This document shows positions 29,405 to 37,049 of a DNA stretch of 64,000 nucleotides, one piece after another. The DNA is from JAXMEB01 sp046348545. Its GTDB lineage: Bacteria > Pseudomonadota > Gammaproteobacteria > Berkiellales > Berkiellaceae. Position 1 is the first letter of the stretch; each line of letters starts with the position of its first letter. The stretch is from assembly GCA_046348545.1 (NCBI GenBank), contig JAXMEB010000003.1, forward strand, positions 310,001 to 374,000, read 5' to 3'. The position numbers and the translations under genes were made by a program. Under the pieces are notes generated by a model. It ran no database searches. It was given only the letters and a program-made list of their open reading frames with translations, and had not been told where the DNA came from.

Positions 29405-29974
29405 ATGAATTACACAGAGACCCAACAAAAAATACTGAATGCTGCCGAGAGTCTGATTCAGACCCAAGGTTTCAACGGATTTAGTTATAAGGACATTTCT
29501 GGGTTAATTGGCATTAAGACTTCAAGCATTCATTATCACTTTCCTGCTAAAGAAGATTTAGGGATGGCGGTCATTGATTGGCAATTTTCAAAATTATTGC
29601 CGATTTTGACACAAATTAAATCTAATAAATTATTGTCGACTAGAAGAAAGTTATATAACTTTCTCGAGGTTGTTTTTGGCGTAACGTATCAGGATCAATT
29701 TAAAATGTGTCTGGGTGGGATGCTGGCTTCGGATGTATTCTTGTTGACAGAACCGCTTAGAAACAAAATTAAATGGTTTTTTGAGCAATTGATGGGATGG
29801 CTAGATAGCGTCATTAGCGCCTCGGATATTAAAGATTCTGCTAAGGGATTGAGCAATGCCCTCTCAAAGCATCTTGTGATTCATTTAGAGGGGGGCTTGT
29901 TGCTAGGACGGTTGTTCCAAGATCAAGATTATTTAAACCTGATCCAGCATTTTGTGGATAGTCAGATTAAGTAA
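29405..29974 (+). CDS. TetR-family transcriptional regulator
   Basis: A 189-aa repressor-type protein. The helix-turn-helix is at about residues 10-50 (ILNAAESLIQTQGFNGFSYK, then DISGLIGIKTSSIHYHFPAK), followed by a helical ligand-binding domain with CLGGMLASDV in the manner of YcdC/AcrR-like members. No ribosome site fits: the predicted transcription start coincides with the ATG, so translation is probably leaderless. Likely operators are its own promoter and the palindrome at 29992-30009 before the next gene, which is the probable target. The ligand cannot be read from the sequence. Confidence 0.9.
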   Translation: MNYTETQQKILNAAESLIQTQGFNGFSYKDISGLIGIKTSSIHYHFPAKEDLGMAVIDWQFSKLLPILTQIKSNKLLSTRRKLYNFLEVVFGVTYQDQFKMCLGGMLASDVFLLTEPLRNKIKWFFEQLMGWLDSVISASDIKDSAKGLSNALSKHLVIHLEGGLLLGRLFQDQDYLNLIQHFVDSQIK

Positions 29975-29991
29975 GTTTTTTTAAACCAAAA

Positions 29992-30009
29992 ATCTATCTA
30001 TAGATAGAT
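29992..30009. promoter_or_regulatory. 18-bp perfect palindrome, probable TetR operator
   Basis: ATCTATCTATAGATAGAT is a perfect inverted repeat in the 52-base gap between the TetR gene and its downstream gene. Its CTATCT and AGATAG half-sites recur, with different spacing, in the TetR promoter. Binding here would control a promoter or readthrough into the downstream gene. Confidence 0.75.
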
Positions 30010-30026
30010 AGTTAACGGAGATGAGT

Positions 30027-30764
30027 ATGAAGAAGATATTGACCCTGGTTACATTATTAACAAATCTTATATCACCACTAATTTATGCCAACGAGGAGTT
30101 GAACATCATGAAAGCCGAAGATATTCGACAAGCAACGTTTATTGAATTAAATGCGAATGAAAATCAATCTGAAGGCTTGTCAAATTTTCTTAAACAAGGT
30201 GCTAAATTGGTTAAGGAGCATGAAAAAAATACGAAATTATGGTTCGCTCTCAAAAAAAACAATTATGAATATGCCATATTTGATGTGTTTCCAAATGATG
30301 CCGGTAGAGCTGAACATTTCGCAGGTCAAGTCGCAAATGCCCTGAAGAAAAATGCAGAGAAATTAGTTGTTGGTGGGTGGGAGAAGGGCGTCATCCCACA
30401 TGTCGCTAATGCATCAATCCTTTCTGTTCGTCTTCCGAAGAATTTAACAACGGCTAAAGCAGCGACATTGATAAAATTTAAGGCAGCCGCCGGTCAGGCA
30501 GAAAACCTTGCTAAGCTCTTAACGGAGGCTGCAGCTATTGTAGAAAAAACAGAACCCAAGACCTTATTTTGGGTTGCACTAAAATTTGATGATGAAACTT
30601 ATGGTATTTTCGATATTTTTACAGATGGAGAAGGTAGAGACCAACATTTCGCGGGTCAAGTTGCTTCTATTTTGAAAGAAAAGGCAGCAATCTTGGTGCA
30701 AGATGGCTGGGAGAAGGGTGTGGTATCTAAAGTTCAAAATTTTGAGTTGATTGCCATTAAATAA
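30027..30764 (+). CDS. Secreted protein with two ABM-like domains
   Basis: A 245-aa protein with an N-terminal signal peptide (MKKILTLVTLLTNLISPLIYA) and two tandem repeats of about 95 residues (about 30-125 and 130-230). Both repeats contain LWFALK or FWVALK, then IFDVF or IFDIF, an HFAGQVA segment and GWEKGV. The pattern resembles the dimeric antibiotic-biosynthesis-monooxygenase (ABM) fold, so one chain could form an internal pseudo-dimer. ACGGAG lies 6 bases before the ATG at 30027; an ATG at 30021 is also in frame. It follows a TetR gene and its operator, so inducible expression is likely. Enzymatic activity is not shown by the sequence. Confidence 0.75.
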   Translation: MKKILTLVTLLTNLISPLIYANEELNIMKAEDIRQATFIELNANENQSEGLSNFLKQGAKLVKEHEKNTKLWFALKKNNYEYAIFDVFPNDAGRAEHFAGQVANALKKNAEKLVVGGWEKGVIPHVANASILSVRLPKNLTTAKAATLIKFKAAAGQAENLAKLLTEAAAIVEKTEPKTLFWVALKFDDETYGIFDIFTDGEGRDQHFAGQVASILKEKAAILVQDGWEKGVVSKVQNFELIAIK

Positions 30765-30772
30765 AAATACGA

Positions 30773-30799
30773 GGCGGCATTTCTGGCCGCCCCTTTTTT
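30773..30799 (+). terminator. Rho-independent terminator
   Basis: GGCGGC (30773-30778) pairs with GCCGCC (30786-30791), followed by a six-T run. It sits just after the stop of the secreted ABM-like protein gene. Confidence 0.9.
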
Positions 30800-30860
30800 G
30801 TGATGAGACGACAAAGGGTGTCTCATTTTTTTTAAATGAGTTAATTTTTAAATTAACATA

Positions 30861-30984
30861 TACCCACAACAGATGATTTTTCGGGTAGGCGCCGAGCGTT
30901 CGAGACGCAGGAGTGTACACAAAGTACATGACTGCGATGAGGATCGCGAAGGCAACAACCCCGAAAATTCAGCTGTGAAGGGTA
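30861..30984 (+). repeat. 124-bp palindromic TA-flanked repeat, copy 3
   Basis: This copy has the same length and near-identical sequence as copy 1 but lies in the opposite orientation, starting TACCCACAACAGATGATTTT, with TA on both sides. It lies downstream of a terminator. The remaining bases up to the next gene at 31231 are AT-rich and show nothing else I can name. Confidence 0.88.
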
Positions 30985-31230
30985 TATCTAGGTCATTTTG
31001 ACGAGGTGGAGAGTTTATTAAATCCTTCGATACCTAACTTTGAGTTTTAAACTTATTTTAATCGGTTAACCAACTTTTCTATTTTGGTCTTTCAGGGTAC
31101 AGTTCACCACATTTTCCAAAAATAAAATATATTAAAAATACTAGCTTTGTTGTTGAGGTGCGCAAGACCCGATTTTTCAATCAGCGCACAAAGGCTTTTT
31201 GATCAATTGAATAGATTGGAGAGCGAAATC

Positions 31231-32832
31231 ATGCCTGAAGAGATAGATCATGAAAAATACCGAATGTCAGTCAAAAAACAATCTTTTTTTCTCTCTCTGA
31301 GAGGAGCCATCAACTCGCTTCTGACAGCTGTAAATAAAAAATTGATTATTGATCCTTGGAAAATGATATTACGGTCTTATTATCAAATTCGATATATTGA
31401 TATTCATAACGCTTCAAAATGTGGCATTGTCACTGCAGTACGAGGATTTATCAGCGCTGGGGTGAATATCAATATACGAGATCATTTAGATCTAACCCCG
31501 CTCCATCACGCGGCGAGCCAAGGTAAGGTTGCAGTCCTAAAGATCCTGATTGAAGGTGGAAGCGATCTAGAAGCGCGAGCCCACGGTAAGACACCATTGC
31601 ACCTTGCTGCAGCATCTGGCCGTTCTAGAGCTGTCCGCGCTTTGATCAGAAGTGGTGCTAATCTTGAGGCGCGCGATGATGAGAATATGACGCCGCTACA
31701 TCTTGCTGCGCTTTGGGGACATAAAGCAGTGGTGCGTAGTTTAGTTGAAGGGGGTGCCAATATTAACGCAACTTTCACTGAGAATGCTCATGATATTCCT
31801 ATTGTATTAGCATTTGAAAATGATCAGGATGATATTGTTCAATATTTCTTAGGACTAGGTGTTTATTTGCCGGAGCAACCATTAGTCAGATTGGAGAATG
31901 TCAATAATCACCAAAGTGTTCATACGGTTAGTGTTCACATTGGTGTTTCAAAAGCAGCGCAAGCTTTGAAGGAAAAATATGTCCCTCGAGGGCAGCGAGA
32001 AGCATTGCATCGCTTAGAGTTAGCAATTTCAGATTTGAAGCAATTTATTAAGGAGCTTCCATACAATCCAGAGAGTGATCCAATTACGAACAAAAATGGG
32101 GCAGCTCAACGATGTCTAACTTGGCTCTTAACTGTTGATTTTACAGATCTTCGCTCAAACGTTAGGCTAAATGAAGCGATTGCACTAGTTTGGCTGGCGC
32201 TCACTGATCCTGAGCAACTTGCTCGTATTCGAAGAGAGCGTGGTAGCTCAGATTCAGAAAAAGAGATGATTGCATCAGAGCTGGAAGCAAAGTTGAAAAT
32301 GGAAGAGAATACCGCTTTGAAAGAGGTGATTGTACAATGGCTCTACGAGATTGTGCGTGGCTACAATCTCTCTAAGAAGGGCTTTGATGATGGAAAGCCT
32401 GATAATCACACATGCCCCTCAGGCTCATTCAATAAAACTATTTATACCCTAAATGGTAGACATTCTGCAGTCAATATTGCTTACGTTACCAAGGAAACGA
32501 TTATTCAAAAAGCAATGAAATCTGTTGAAGATAATTTTAATGAACTTGATGATATAGACAAATTCAAATTTGCCAAAGAATTTGATGGGGGGGTAATTTC
32601 TGGCGAATTGCTTCAAGTCATGCAAAAAACCTTAACGCTAAAGCTCCACAAGGAATTCGATGATTTTCATAGCGAGGGATTAGATGTGGACAAAATAATC
32701 AGTGATATTTTAGTCAATATGGAATATATGCCACCAAAAGGGTTGATTCAGCTCAGTGAAGAGTGTAAGAGATCGCCTCAGGCAATCTCTGAACAGGCAG
32801 CTTGTCAGGCTAGTCCAAGTTTAAGGATTTGA
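31231..32832 (+). CDS. Ankyrin-repeat protein, effector candidate
   Basis: A 533-aa protein with about four ankyrin repeats between residues 60 and 215. Repeat cores are DLTPLHHAASQGKVAVLKIL, GKTPLHLAAASGRSRAVRAL and MTPLHLAALWGHKAVVRSL. The C-terminal 300 residues are helical and have no motif I recognise. No signal peptide is seen. I chose the ATG at 31231 because GGAGAG lies about 8 bases before it; the frame is open to a TTG at 31147. Ankyrin proteins of this kind are often secreted effectors in Legionellales, but secretion is not shown here. Confidence 0.8.
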   Translation: MPEEIDHEKYRMSVKKQSFFLSLRGAINSLLTAVNKKLIIDPWKMILRSYYQIRYIDIHNASKCGIVTAVRGFISAGVNINIRDHLDLTPLHHAASQGKVAVLKILIEGGSDLEARAHGKTPLHLAAASGRSRAVRALIRSGANLEARDDENMTPLHLAALWGHKAVVRSLVEGGANINATFTENAHDIPIVLAFENDQDDIVQYFLGLGVYLPEQPLVRLENVNNHQSVHTVSVHIGVSKAAQALKEKYVPRGQREALHRLELAISDLKQFIKELPYNPESDPITNKNGAAQRCLTWLLTVDFTDLRSNVRLNEAIALVWLALTDPEQLARIRRERGSSDSEKEMIASELEAKLKMEENTALKEVIVQWLYEIVRGYNLSKKGFDDGKPDNHTCPSGSFNKTIYTLNGRHSAVNIAYVTKETIIQKAMKSVEDNFNELDDIDKFKFAKEFDGGVISGELLQVMQKTLTLKLHKEFDDFHSEGLDVDKIISDILVNMEYMPPKGLIQLSEECKRSPQAISEQAACQASPSLRI

Positions 32833-32848
32833 AAATATCGCGCAAATA

Positions 32849-32972
32849 TACCCTTCACAGCTGAATTTTCGGGGTTGTTGCCTTCGCGATTCTCACCGCA
32901 GTCATGTACTTTGTGTACACTCCTGCGACTCGAACACTCGGCGCCTACCCGAAAAATCATCTGTTGTGGGTA
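32849..32972 (-). repeat. 124-bp palindromic TA-flanked repeat, copy 4
   Basis: This copy has the orientation of copy 1 and is flanked by TA. It lies between the ankyrin gene stop (32832) and that gene's terminator (32975), so it is probably transcribed as part of the 3' end of that mRNA. Confidence 0.88.
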
Positions 32973-32974
32973 TA

Positions 32975-33004
32975 GAGGCGAGTTTTCCCGCCTCTTGCTT
33001 TTTT
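32975..33004 (+). terminator. Rho-independent terminator of the ankyrin gene
   Basis: GAGGCG (32975-32980) pairs with CGCCTC (32989-32994), followed by TTGCTTTTTT. It is oriented for the plus-strand ankyrin gene, and the repeat copy 4 separates it from the stop codon. It directly faces the end of pfp. Confidence 0.8.
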
Positions 33005-33009
33005 AGATC

Positions 33010-34272
33010 TCACACTACAAACGGCGTTATCAATTTCTTCTCAACTGATTTGTTTTTTAGAGTGACATAGCGTGGTAGGCCATTTTGATAAGGTGGATAA
33101 GCTTCCCCTTGTATTAGAGGTCGTAAATACCGCCTGCAGGCTTCTGTGATGCCAAAACCAGTTTCATCAATATATTCAGCAGGCATCTTGCGTTCAATAT
33201 TTGCGACTGACTTCAACGGGACTTCACCAATTCGCCATTGATAAGGTTCGTCTTGGGTCCGTTCAATGGTTGGCATGACGGCATTCTTACCGGCAACCGC
33301 AAATTCAACAGCTGCTTTACCCAACGCATAAGCGTGGTCCAGATCAACTTGAGAAGCAATATGACGTGCTGCCCGCTGCAAATAATCGGAGACAGCCCAG
33401 TGATACTTTAGTTTTAGTTCTGATTTAATCAGATTTGCGATCGTGGGTGCAACGCCACCCAATTGGCTGTGTCCAAAAGCGTCTTGAGTACCTTGATCGG
33501 ATAAAAATTGTCCGTTTAGATCTTTAGTGCCTTCTGAGACCACGATTGAGCAAAATCCATATTTCTTAACGCTCTCATCAACACGTTTTAAAAATTTCGC
33601 CTGATCAAAGGGGACTTCTGGGAAAAGAATAATATGGGGTGCGAAATGAGGGGCAGATTGTGCTAGTCCTCCAGCGGCGGCAATCCAGCCAGCATGACGA
33701 CCCATGACCTCTAGAATAAACACTTTGGTCGAAGTTTGTGCCATAGATGCCACATCAAAGCTCGCTTCTAAAATAGAAACAGCGACATATTTTGCTACTG
33801 ATGCAAAACCAGGGCAATTGTCGGTAAATGGTAAATCATTATCTACAGTCTTCGGAATACCAATACACGTGATGGGATGACCCATTGTCTCACTAAGTTG
33901 GGATACTTTATAAGCCGTATCTTGTGAATCCCCACCACCATTGTAGAAAAAGTAACCGATATCGTGTGCTTCAAATACCTCGATGAGTCGTTCATACTCT
34001 GCTCGGTGCGTTTCGATACTTTTGAGTTTGTATCGACAAGATCCAAAAGCGCCAGCAGGGGTGTGCATTAGGGCGGCAATGCTCTCTGGTGACTCCAGCG
34101 AGGTGTCTATCAGATCTTCATGAAGTGCCCCTAAAATCCCGTTTCTACCCGCCAAAACTTTGCCAATTTTGGTAGGATAAAGCGCTGCAGTTTGAATCAC
34201 ACCGCAGGCACTGGCATTGATGACAGACGTGACACCGCCAGATTGAGCATAAAAGGCATTTTTAGATGACAT
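33010..34272 (-). CDS. pfp: Pyrophosphate-dependent 6-phosphofructokinase
   Basis: A 420-aa PFK-family enzyme that interconverts fructose-6-phosphate and fructose-1,6-bisphosphate using pyrophosphate. YNGGGDSQDTAYK has Asp in place of the Gly of the ATP-dependent form, and PKTVDNDL has the Lys typical of PPi enzymes. MGRHAGW is the substrate-binding segment. The reaction is reversible, so the enzyme can serve both glycolysis and gluconeogenesis and saves ATP. Its start region faces the divergent membrane protein gene. Together with glpK and glpD it suggests carbon entry at the triose level. Confidence 0.93.
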   Translation of the reverse strand: MSSKNAFYAQSGGVTSVINASACGVIQTAALYPTKIGKVLAGRNGILGALHEDLIDTSLESPESIAALMHTPAGAFGSCRYKLKSIETHRAEYERLIEVFEAHDIGYFFYNGGGDSQDTAYKVSQLSETMGHPITCIGIPKTVDNDLPFTDNCPGFASVAKYVAVSILEASFDVASMAQTSTKVFILEVMGRHAGWIAAAGGLAQSAPHFAPHIILFPEVPFDQAKFLKRVDESVKKYGFCSIVVSEGTKDLNGQFLSDQGTQDAFGHSQLGGVAPTIANLIKSELKLKYHWAVSDYLQRAARHIASQVDLDHAYALGKAAVEFAVAGKNAVMPTIERTQDEPYQWRIGEVPLKSVANIERKMPAEYIDETGFGITEACRRYLRPLIQGEAYPPYQNGLPRYVTLKNKSVEKKLITPFVV

Positions 34273-34328
34273 ATCAAGAACCTCACGAACGAATAAATAA
34301 CACGCAGATTAGCGTAGGGTAAGAGCCG

Positions 34329-34853
34329 ATGCAACAGCACATTAAGTCAACCATACAACTATGTTTATTAAAGGATAGTCCAGAAACGTTGCCTTATTCC
34401 AAACCTATGTTGTTTGGTTTAATCGTGCTTCACTTTGGTCTGCGATGGATGGGGCTTAATGCCTTGCCCAATACGGAGAATCATGATTTCTTTGGGATCA
34501 CTTTGCTTTGGATGGCCTGTAGCCTGGGTCTCGTCTATCTTTTGCTGAGTTTAAAGGGCTTGAAAGAACGTTGGTTTAAGGTAATGTTGTCATTACTGAG
34601 TGTGGATATCTTCTTCCTAATTATTTTACAGCTGGGTTTGATGTTATCTACTACTCTGTCCTTGACGAGTTTGACTGCTTTAATTGTCAATGGGGCGGTA
34701 CTGTGGGTGTTGTTAGTGAAGGGGCGTATATTCAAAATTGCACTGGGAACAGGAATGTTAGTTGGTATTGCATCAGCACTAATGATTGAAGTGCTTTCTA
34801 ATATCCCTGTAACGTACGTTTTGGTTGATGTGATCGAAAATATGAAGGTCTAA
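34329..34853 (+). CDS. Small integral membrane protein, unknown
   Basis: A 174-aa protein with about four hydrophobic helices, starting at residue 27 or so (MLFGLIVLHFGL, ITLLWMACSLGLVYLLLSL, IFFLIILQLGLML, IALGTGMLVGIASALMI). There are no catalytic motifs. It is divergent from pfp and lies 13 bases before mpl, with which it is probably co-transcribed. The sequence pattern recalls small YIP1-like or uncharacterised inner-membrane proteins, but I cannot assign a family. Confidence 0.75.
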   Translation: MQQHIKSTIQLCLLKDSPETLPYSKPMLFGLIVLHFGLRWMGLNALPNTENHDFFGITLLWMACSLGLVYLLLSLKGLKERWFKVMLSLLSVDIFFLIILQLGLMLSTTLSLTSLTALIVNGAVLWVLLVKGRIFKIALGTGMLVGIASALMIEVLSNIPVTYVLVDVIENMKV

Positions 34854-34866
34854 TGGGAGAAAGATG

Positions 34867-36234
34867 ATGCATGTGCATATTTTAGGAATTTGCGGGACCT
34901 TTATGGGTGGTGTGGCCAAATTGGCTCAAGCGCTTGGACATCGTGTGACTGGATCGGATGCGAATGTTTATCCACCCATGAGTACACAGCTTCAGCAAGT
35001 AGGGATTGAACTCATTGAAGGATATGATCCCAAACAACTTGAGCCAGAACCCGATCTGATTGTGATTGGCAATGCCTTGTCTAGAGGTAATCCTTGCGTT
35101 GAATATATTTTAGATCATCAATTACCTTTTTTATCGGGTTCAGATTGGGTGCACCAATTCGTATTAAAAAATCGTTGGGTTTTAGCCATTGCAGGAACTC
35201 ATGGTAAAACGACCACTTCGAGTATGGTCGCTTGGATACTAGAATATGCGGGTTTAAACCCTGGTTTTTTAATTGGTGGTGTGCCTGAGAATTTTGGTGA
35301 ATCGGCAAGGCTGAGTGATTCACCATTCTTTGTCATAGAAGCAGATGAATACGACACAGCATTTTTTGATAAACGTTCTAAATTTGTTCATTATTATCCC
35401 AAAACGGCTATTCTCAATAATTTGGAATACGATCACAGTGACATTTTCCCTAATATTGAAGCGATACAGCGACAGTTTCACCATTTTATCCGTATTGTTC
35501 CTCAGAATGGTTTGATTATCAGACCTCAACTAGATTCAAAATTAGATGAGGTGATTCAGCAAGGGGTTTGGTCTCCGATACAAACATTTGGTTTGACGGT
35601 GGGTGATTGGCAGGCTCAATTGAAACATCCTGCTGGTGAATTCTTTGTTGTGCTCAAGTCAGGCAAGCCTGTTGGCCAAGTCGAATGGTCCTTGGTCGGA
35701 CAACACAATGTGATGAATGCATTGGCAGCCATCGCAGCAGCCCATCATGCTGGTGTGCCAGCAGATGTTGCCATTGCGGCATTATCAAAATTTGTAAATG
35801 TGAAGCGCCGCATGGAAGTCAGAGGCGTTGCGAATGGCGTGACGGTGTATGATGATTTCGCACATCATCCAACGGCTGTCAAAACAACTATTGAAGGATT
35901 GCGAGCTAAAGTTGGCAAATCCCATATTCTAGCAATACTCGATCTTCGCTCTAACACTTTTAAAGCAGGCACCTTGAAAAATGATCTGATTCAGTCCGTC
36001 AATGGCGCGGATGAACTTTGGATTTACCAGTCCCCAGATGTTAAATGGGATATTGAACTGGTTGTAAAAGAGATGTCAGTGCCGGTTCAAATCTTCAAGC
36101 AAACGCAAGCGATTGTTGATAAAGTCAGCTCAACTATTCATCAAGGCAGTCATGTCTTGATTATGAGCAATGGTAGCTTTGAGAATTTACATGAACGGGT
36201 ATTAGACGCTTTGGAAGCGCCTGCCATTGTCTGA
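34867..36234 (+). CDS. mpl: UDP-N-acetylmuramate:L-alanyl-gamma-D-glutamyl-meso-diaminopimelate ligase
   Basis: A 455-aa Mur ligase of cell-wall recycling that attaches the recovered tripeptide to UDP-MurNAc. The N-terminus HILGICGTFMGGVAKLAQAL and SDANVYPPMS are Mpl signatures, followed by the ATP motif GTHGKTTTSSM and the EADEYDTAFFDKRSKF segment. YDDFAHHPTAVKTT is near the C-terminus. The ATG at 34867 is chosen over 34864 because it matches the family start and has better spacing to GGGAG. It indicates that the cell builds and recycles DAP-type peptidoglycan, in line with dacA, mltB and rlpA. Confidence 0.95.
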   Translation: MHVHILGICGTFMGGVAKLAQALGHRVTGSDANVYPPMSTQLQQVGIELIEGYDPKQLEPEPDLIVIGNALSRGNPCVEYILDHQLPFLSGSDWVHQFVLKNRWVLAIAGTHGKTTTSSMVAWILEYAGLNPGFLIGGVPENFGESARLSDSPFFVIEADEYDTAFFDKRSKFVHYYPKTAILNNLEYDHSDIFPNIEAIQRQFHHFIRIVPQNGLIIRPQLDSKLDEVIQQGVWSPIQTFGLTVGDWQAQLKHPAGEFFVVLKSGKPVGQVEWSLVGQHNVMNALAAIAAAHHAGVPADVAIAALSKFVNVKRRMEVRGVANGVTVYDDFAHHPTAVKTTIEGLRAKVGKSHILAILDLRSNTFKAGTLKNDLIQSVNGADELWIYQSPDVKWDIELVVKEMSVPVQIFKQTQAIVDKVSSTIHQGSHVLIMSNGSFENLHERVLDALEAPAIV

Positions 36235-36277
36235 GATGTTTATAATTTAAAAGTTTCAAATTTCCAAGGAGGGGAAT

Positions 36278-36616
36278 ATGCTTGCATCAAAACTGAGAAC
36301 CCTAGGTATTTTTCTAAGTGGTTATGCCACTCATCAAGTAAGTGATTATGTCGTAGATCAAGGTAAAAGCTATTTTGTGAATACAACGCTTAAATGTTTT
36401 GGGATGGGCACTTCAATAGAAGATATTGAGAGACAGATGCCGAATATATACCCACAACAGATGATTTTTCGGGTAGGCGCCGAGCGTTCGAGACACAGGA
36501 GTGTACACAAGGTACATGACTGCGGTGAGAATCGCGAAGGCAACAACCCCGAAAATTCAGGTGTGAAGGGTATACCCCCTGTATCGGGACGTGAAAAATG
36601 CCATAGAAAGCCGTAA
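36278..36616 (+). CDS. Small protein carrying an in-frame palindromic repeat
   Basis: A strong ribosome site AAGGAGGGG (36266-36274) precedes the ATG. The first 56 or so residues (MLASKLRTLGIFLSGYATHQ...) are native. The repeat copy 5 then adds 42 codons (IYPQQMIFRVGAERSRHRSV... to ...GVKG) and the frame resumes with PPVSGREKCHRKP and a stop. Taking out the element and one TA leaves a 70-residue frame. I do not recognise the native protein. Either the gene now makes a 112-aa product, or it was a short gene that decayed; the intact start signals favour translation. Confidence 0.5.
   Translation: MLASKLRTLGIFLSGYATHQVSDYVVDQGKSYFVNTTLKCFGMGTSIEDIERQMPNIYPQQMIFRVGAERSRHRSVHKVHDCGENREGNNPENSGVKGIPPVSGREKCHRKP
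36449..36572 (+). repeat. 124-bp palindromic TA-flanked repeat, copy 5 (inside a gene)
   Basis: This copy has the orientation of copy 3 and is flanked by TA. Element plus one TA equals 126 bases, a multiple of three, and this orientation has no stop codon in the host reading frame, so the host ORF stays open through it. Confidence 0.88.
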
Positions 36617-37049
36617 ACAAGTATTATCTCGCCATTCGAAAGAAAGGATCTAACCAGAATCGGCATTGTCGAGTTTACTTTCCTTGAACTTCGAGCAGAC
36701 ACGTCGGATGGACAAGGAAAAAACTAAAATTCAGTCGTGAAGGGTATATTTGCTGTGTTCTTTCAGTGAGTAGCAATACCTTTACTATGGCAAATTCGCA
36801 CGCTTAGATAAGCTCAGTTCGGAGTTTTAGAAGGCAGGGTTGCTTTGTAATGACGTCATTCCGCACAGCGATAAGCGCACGAAGTGCGCAACGTGTGGTT
36901 AGATAGATTTTAAGTCGATGCATATGCACACACTGGCATCACTCTGATGCCATTAATCAGTCAGTTGATATTCTTCATCAGTGGGCCCTTTGGTATTTAG
37001 ATGGGCGATACTATAATGGCTTGAACGGGTAGATAAGGGGTACGTGTAG
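36573..37049. other. Repeat-rich stretch without a recognised gene
   Basis: Apart from the end of the small gene (36616), I see no supported gene. It holds an isolated right end of the palindromic family, AATTCAGTCGTGAAGGGTATA (36728-36748; 21 bases, one mismatch to the consensus end), and copy B of the CTCAGTTCGGAG family (36813-36900). The bases just before 37050 carry AAGGGG, the ribosome site of the next gene. Confidence 0.6.
36813..36900. repeat. CTCAGTTCGGAG repeat family, copy B
   Basis: The start CTCAGTTCGGAGTTTTAGAA and GGCAGGGTTGCTTTGTAATG match copies A and C. The core, CACAGCGATAAGCGCACGAA, is the reverse complement of the core found in copy C, so the core is inverted relative to the left arm. 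The right arm seen in copy C is missing. Confidence 0.75.
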
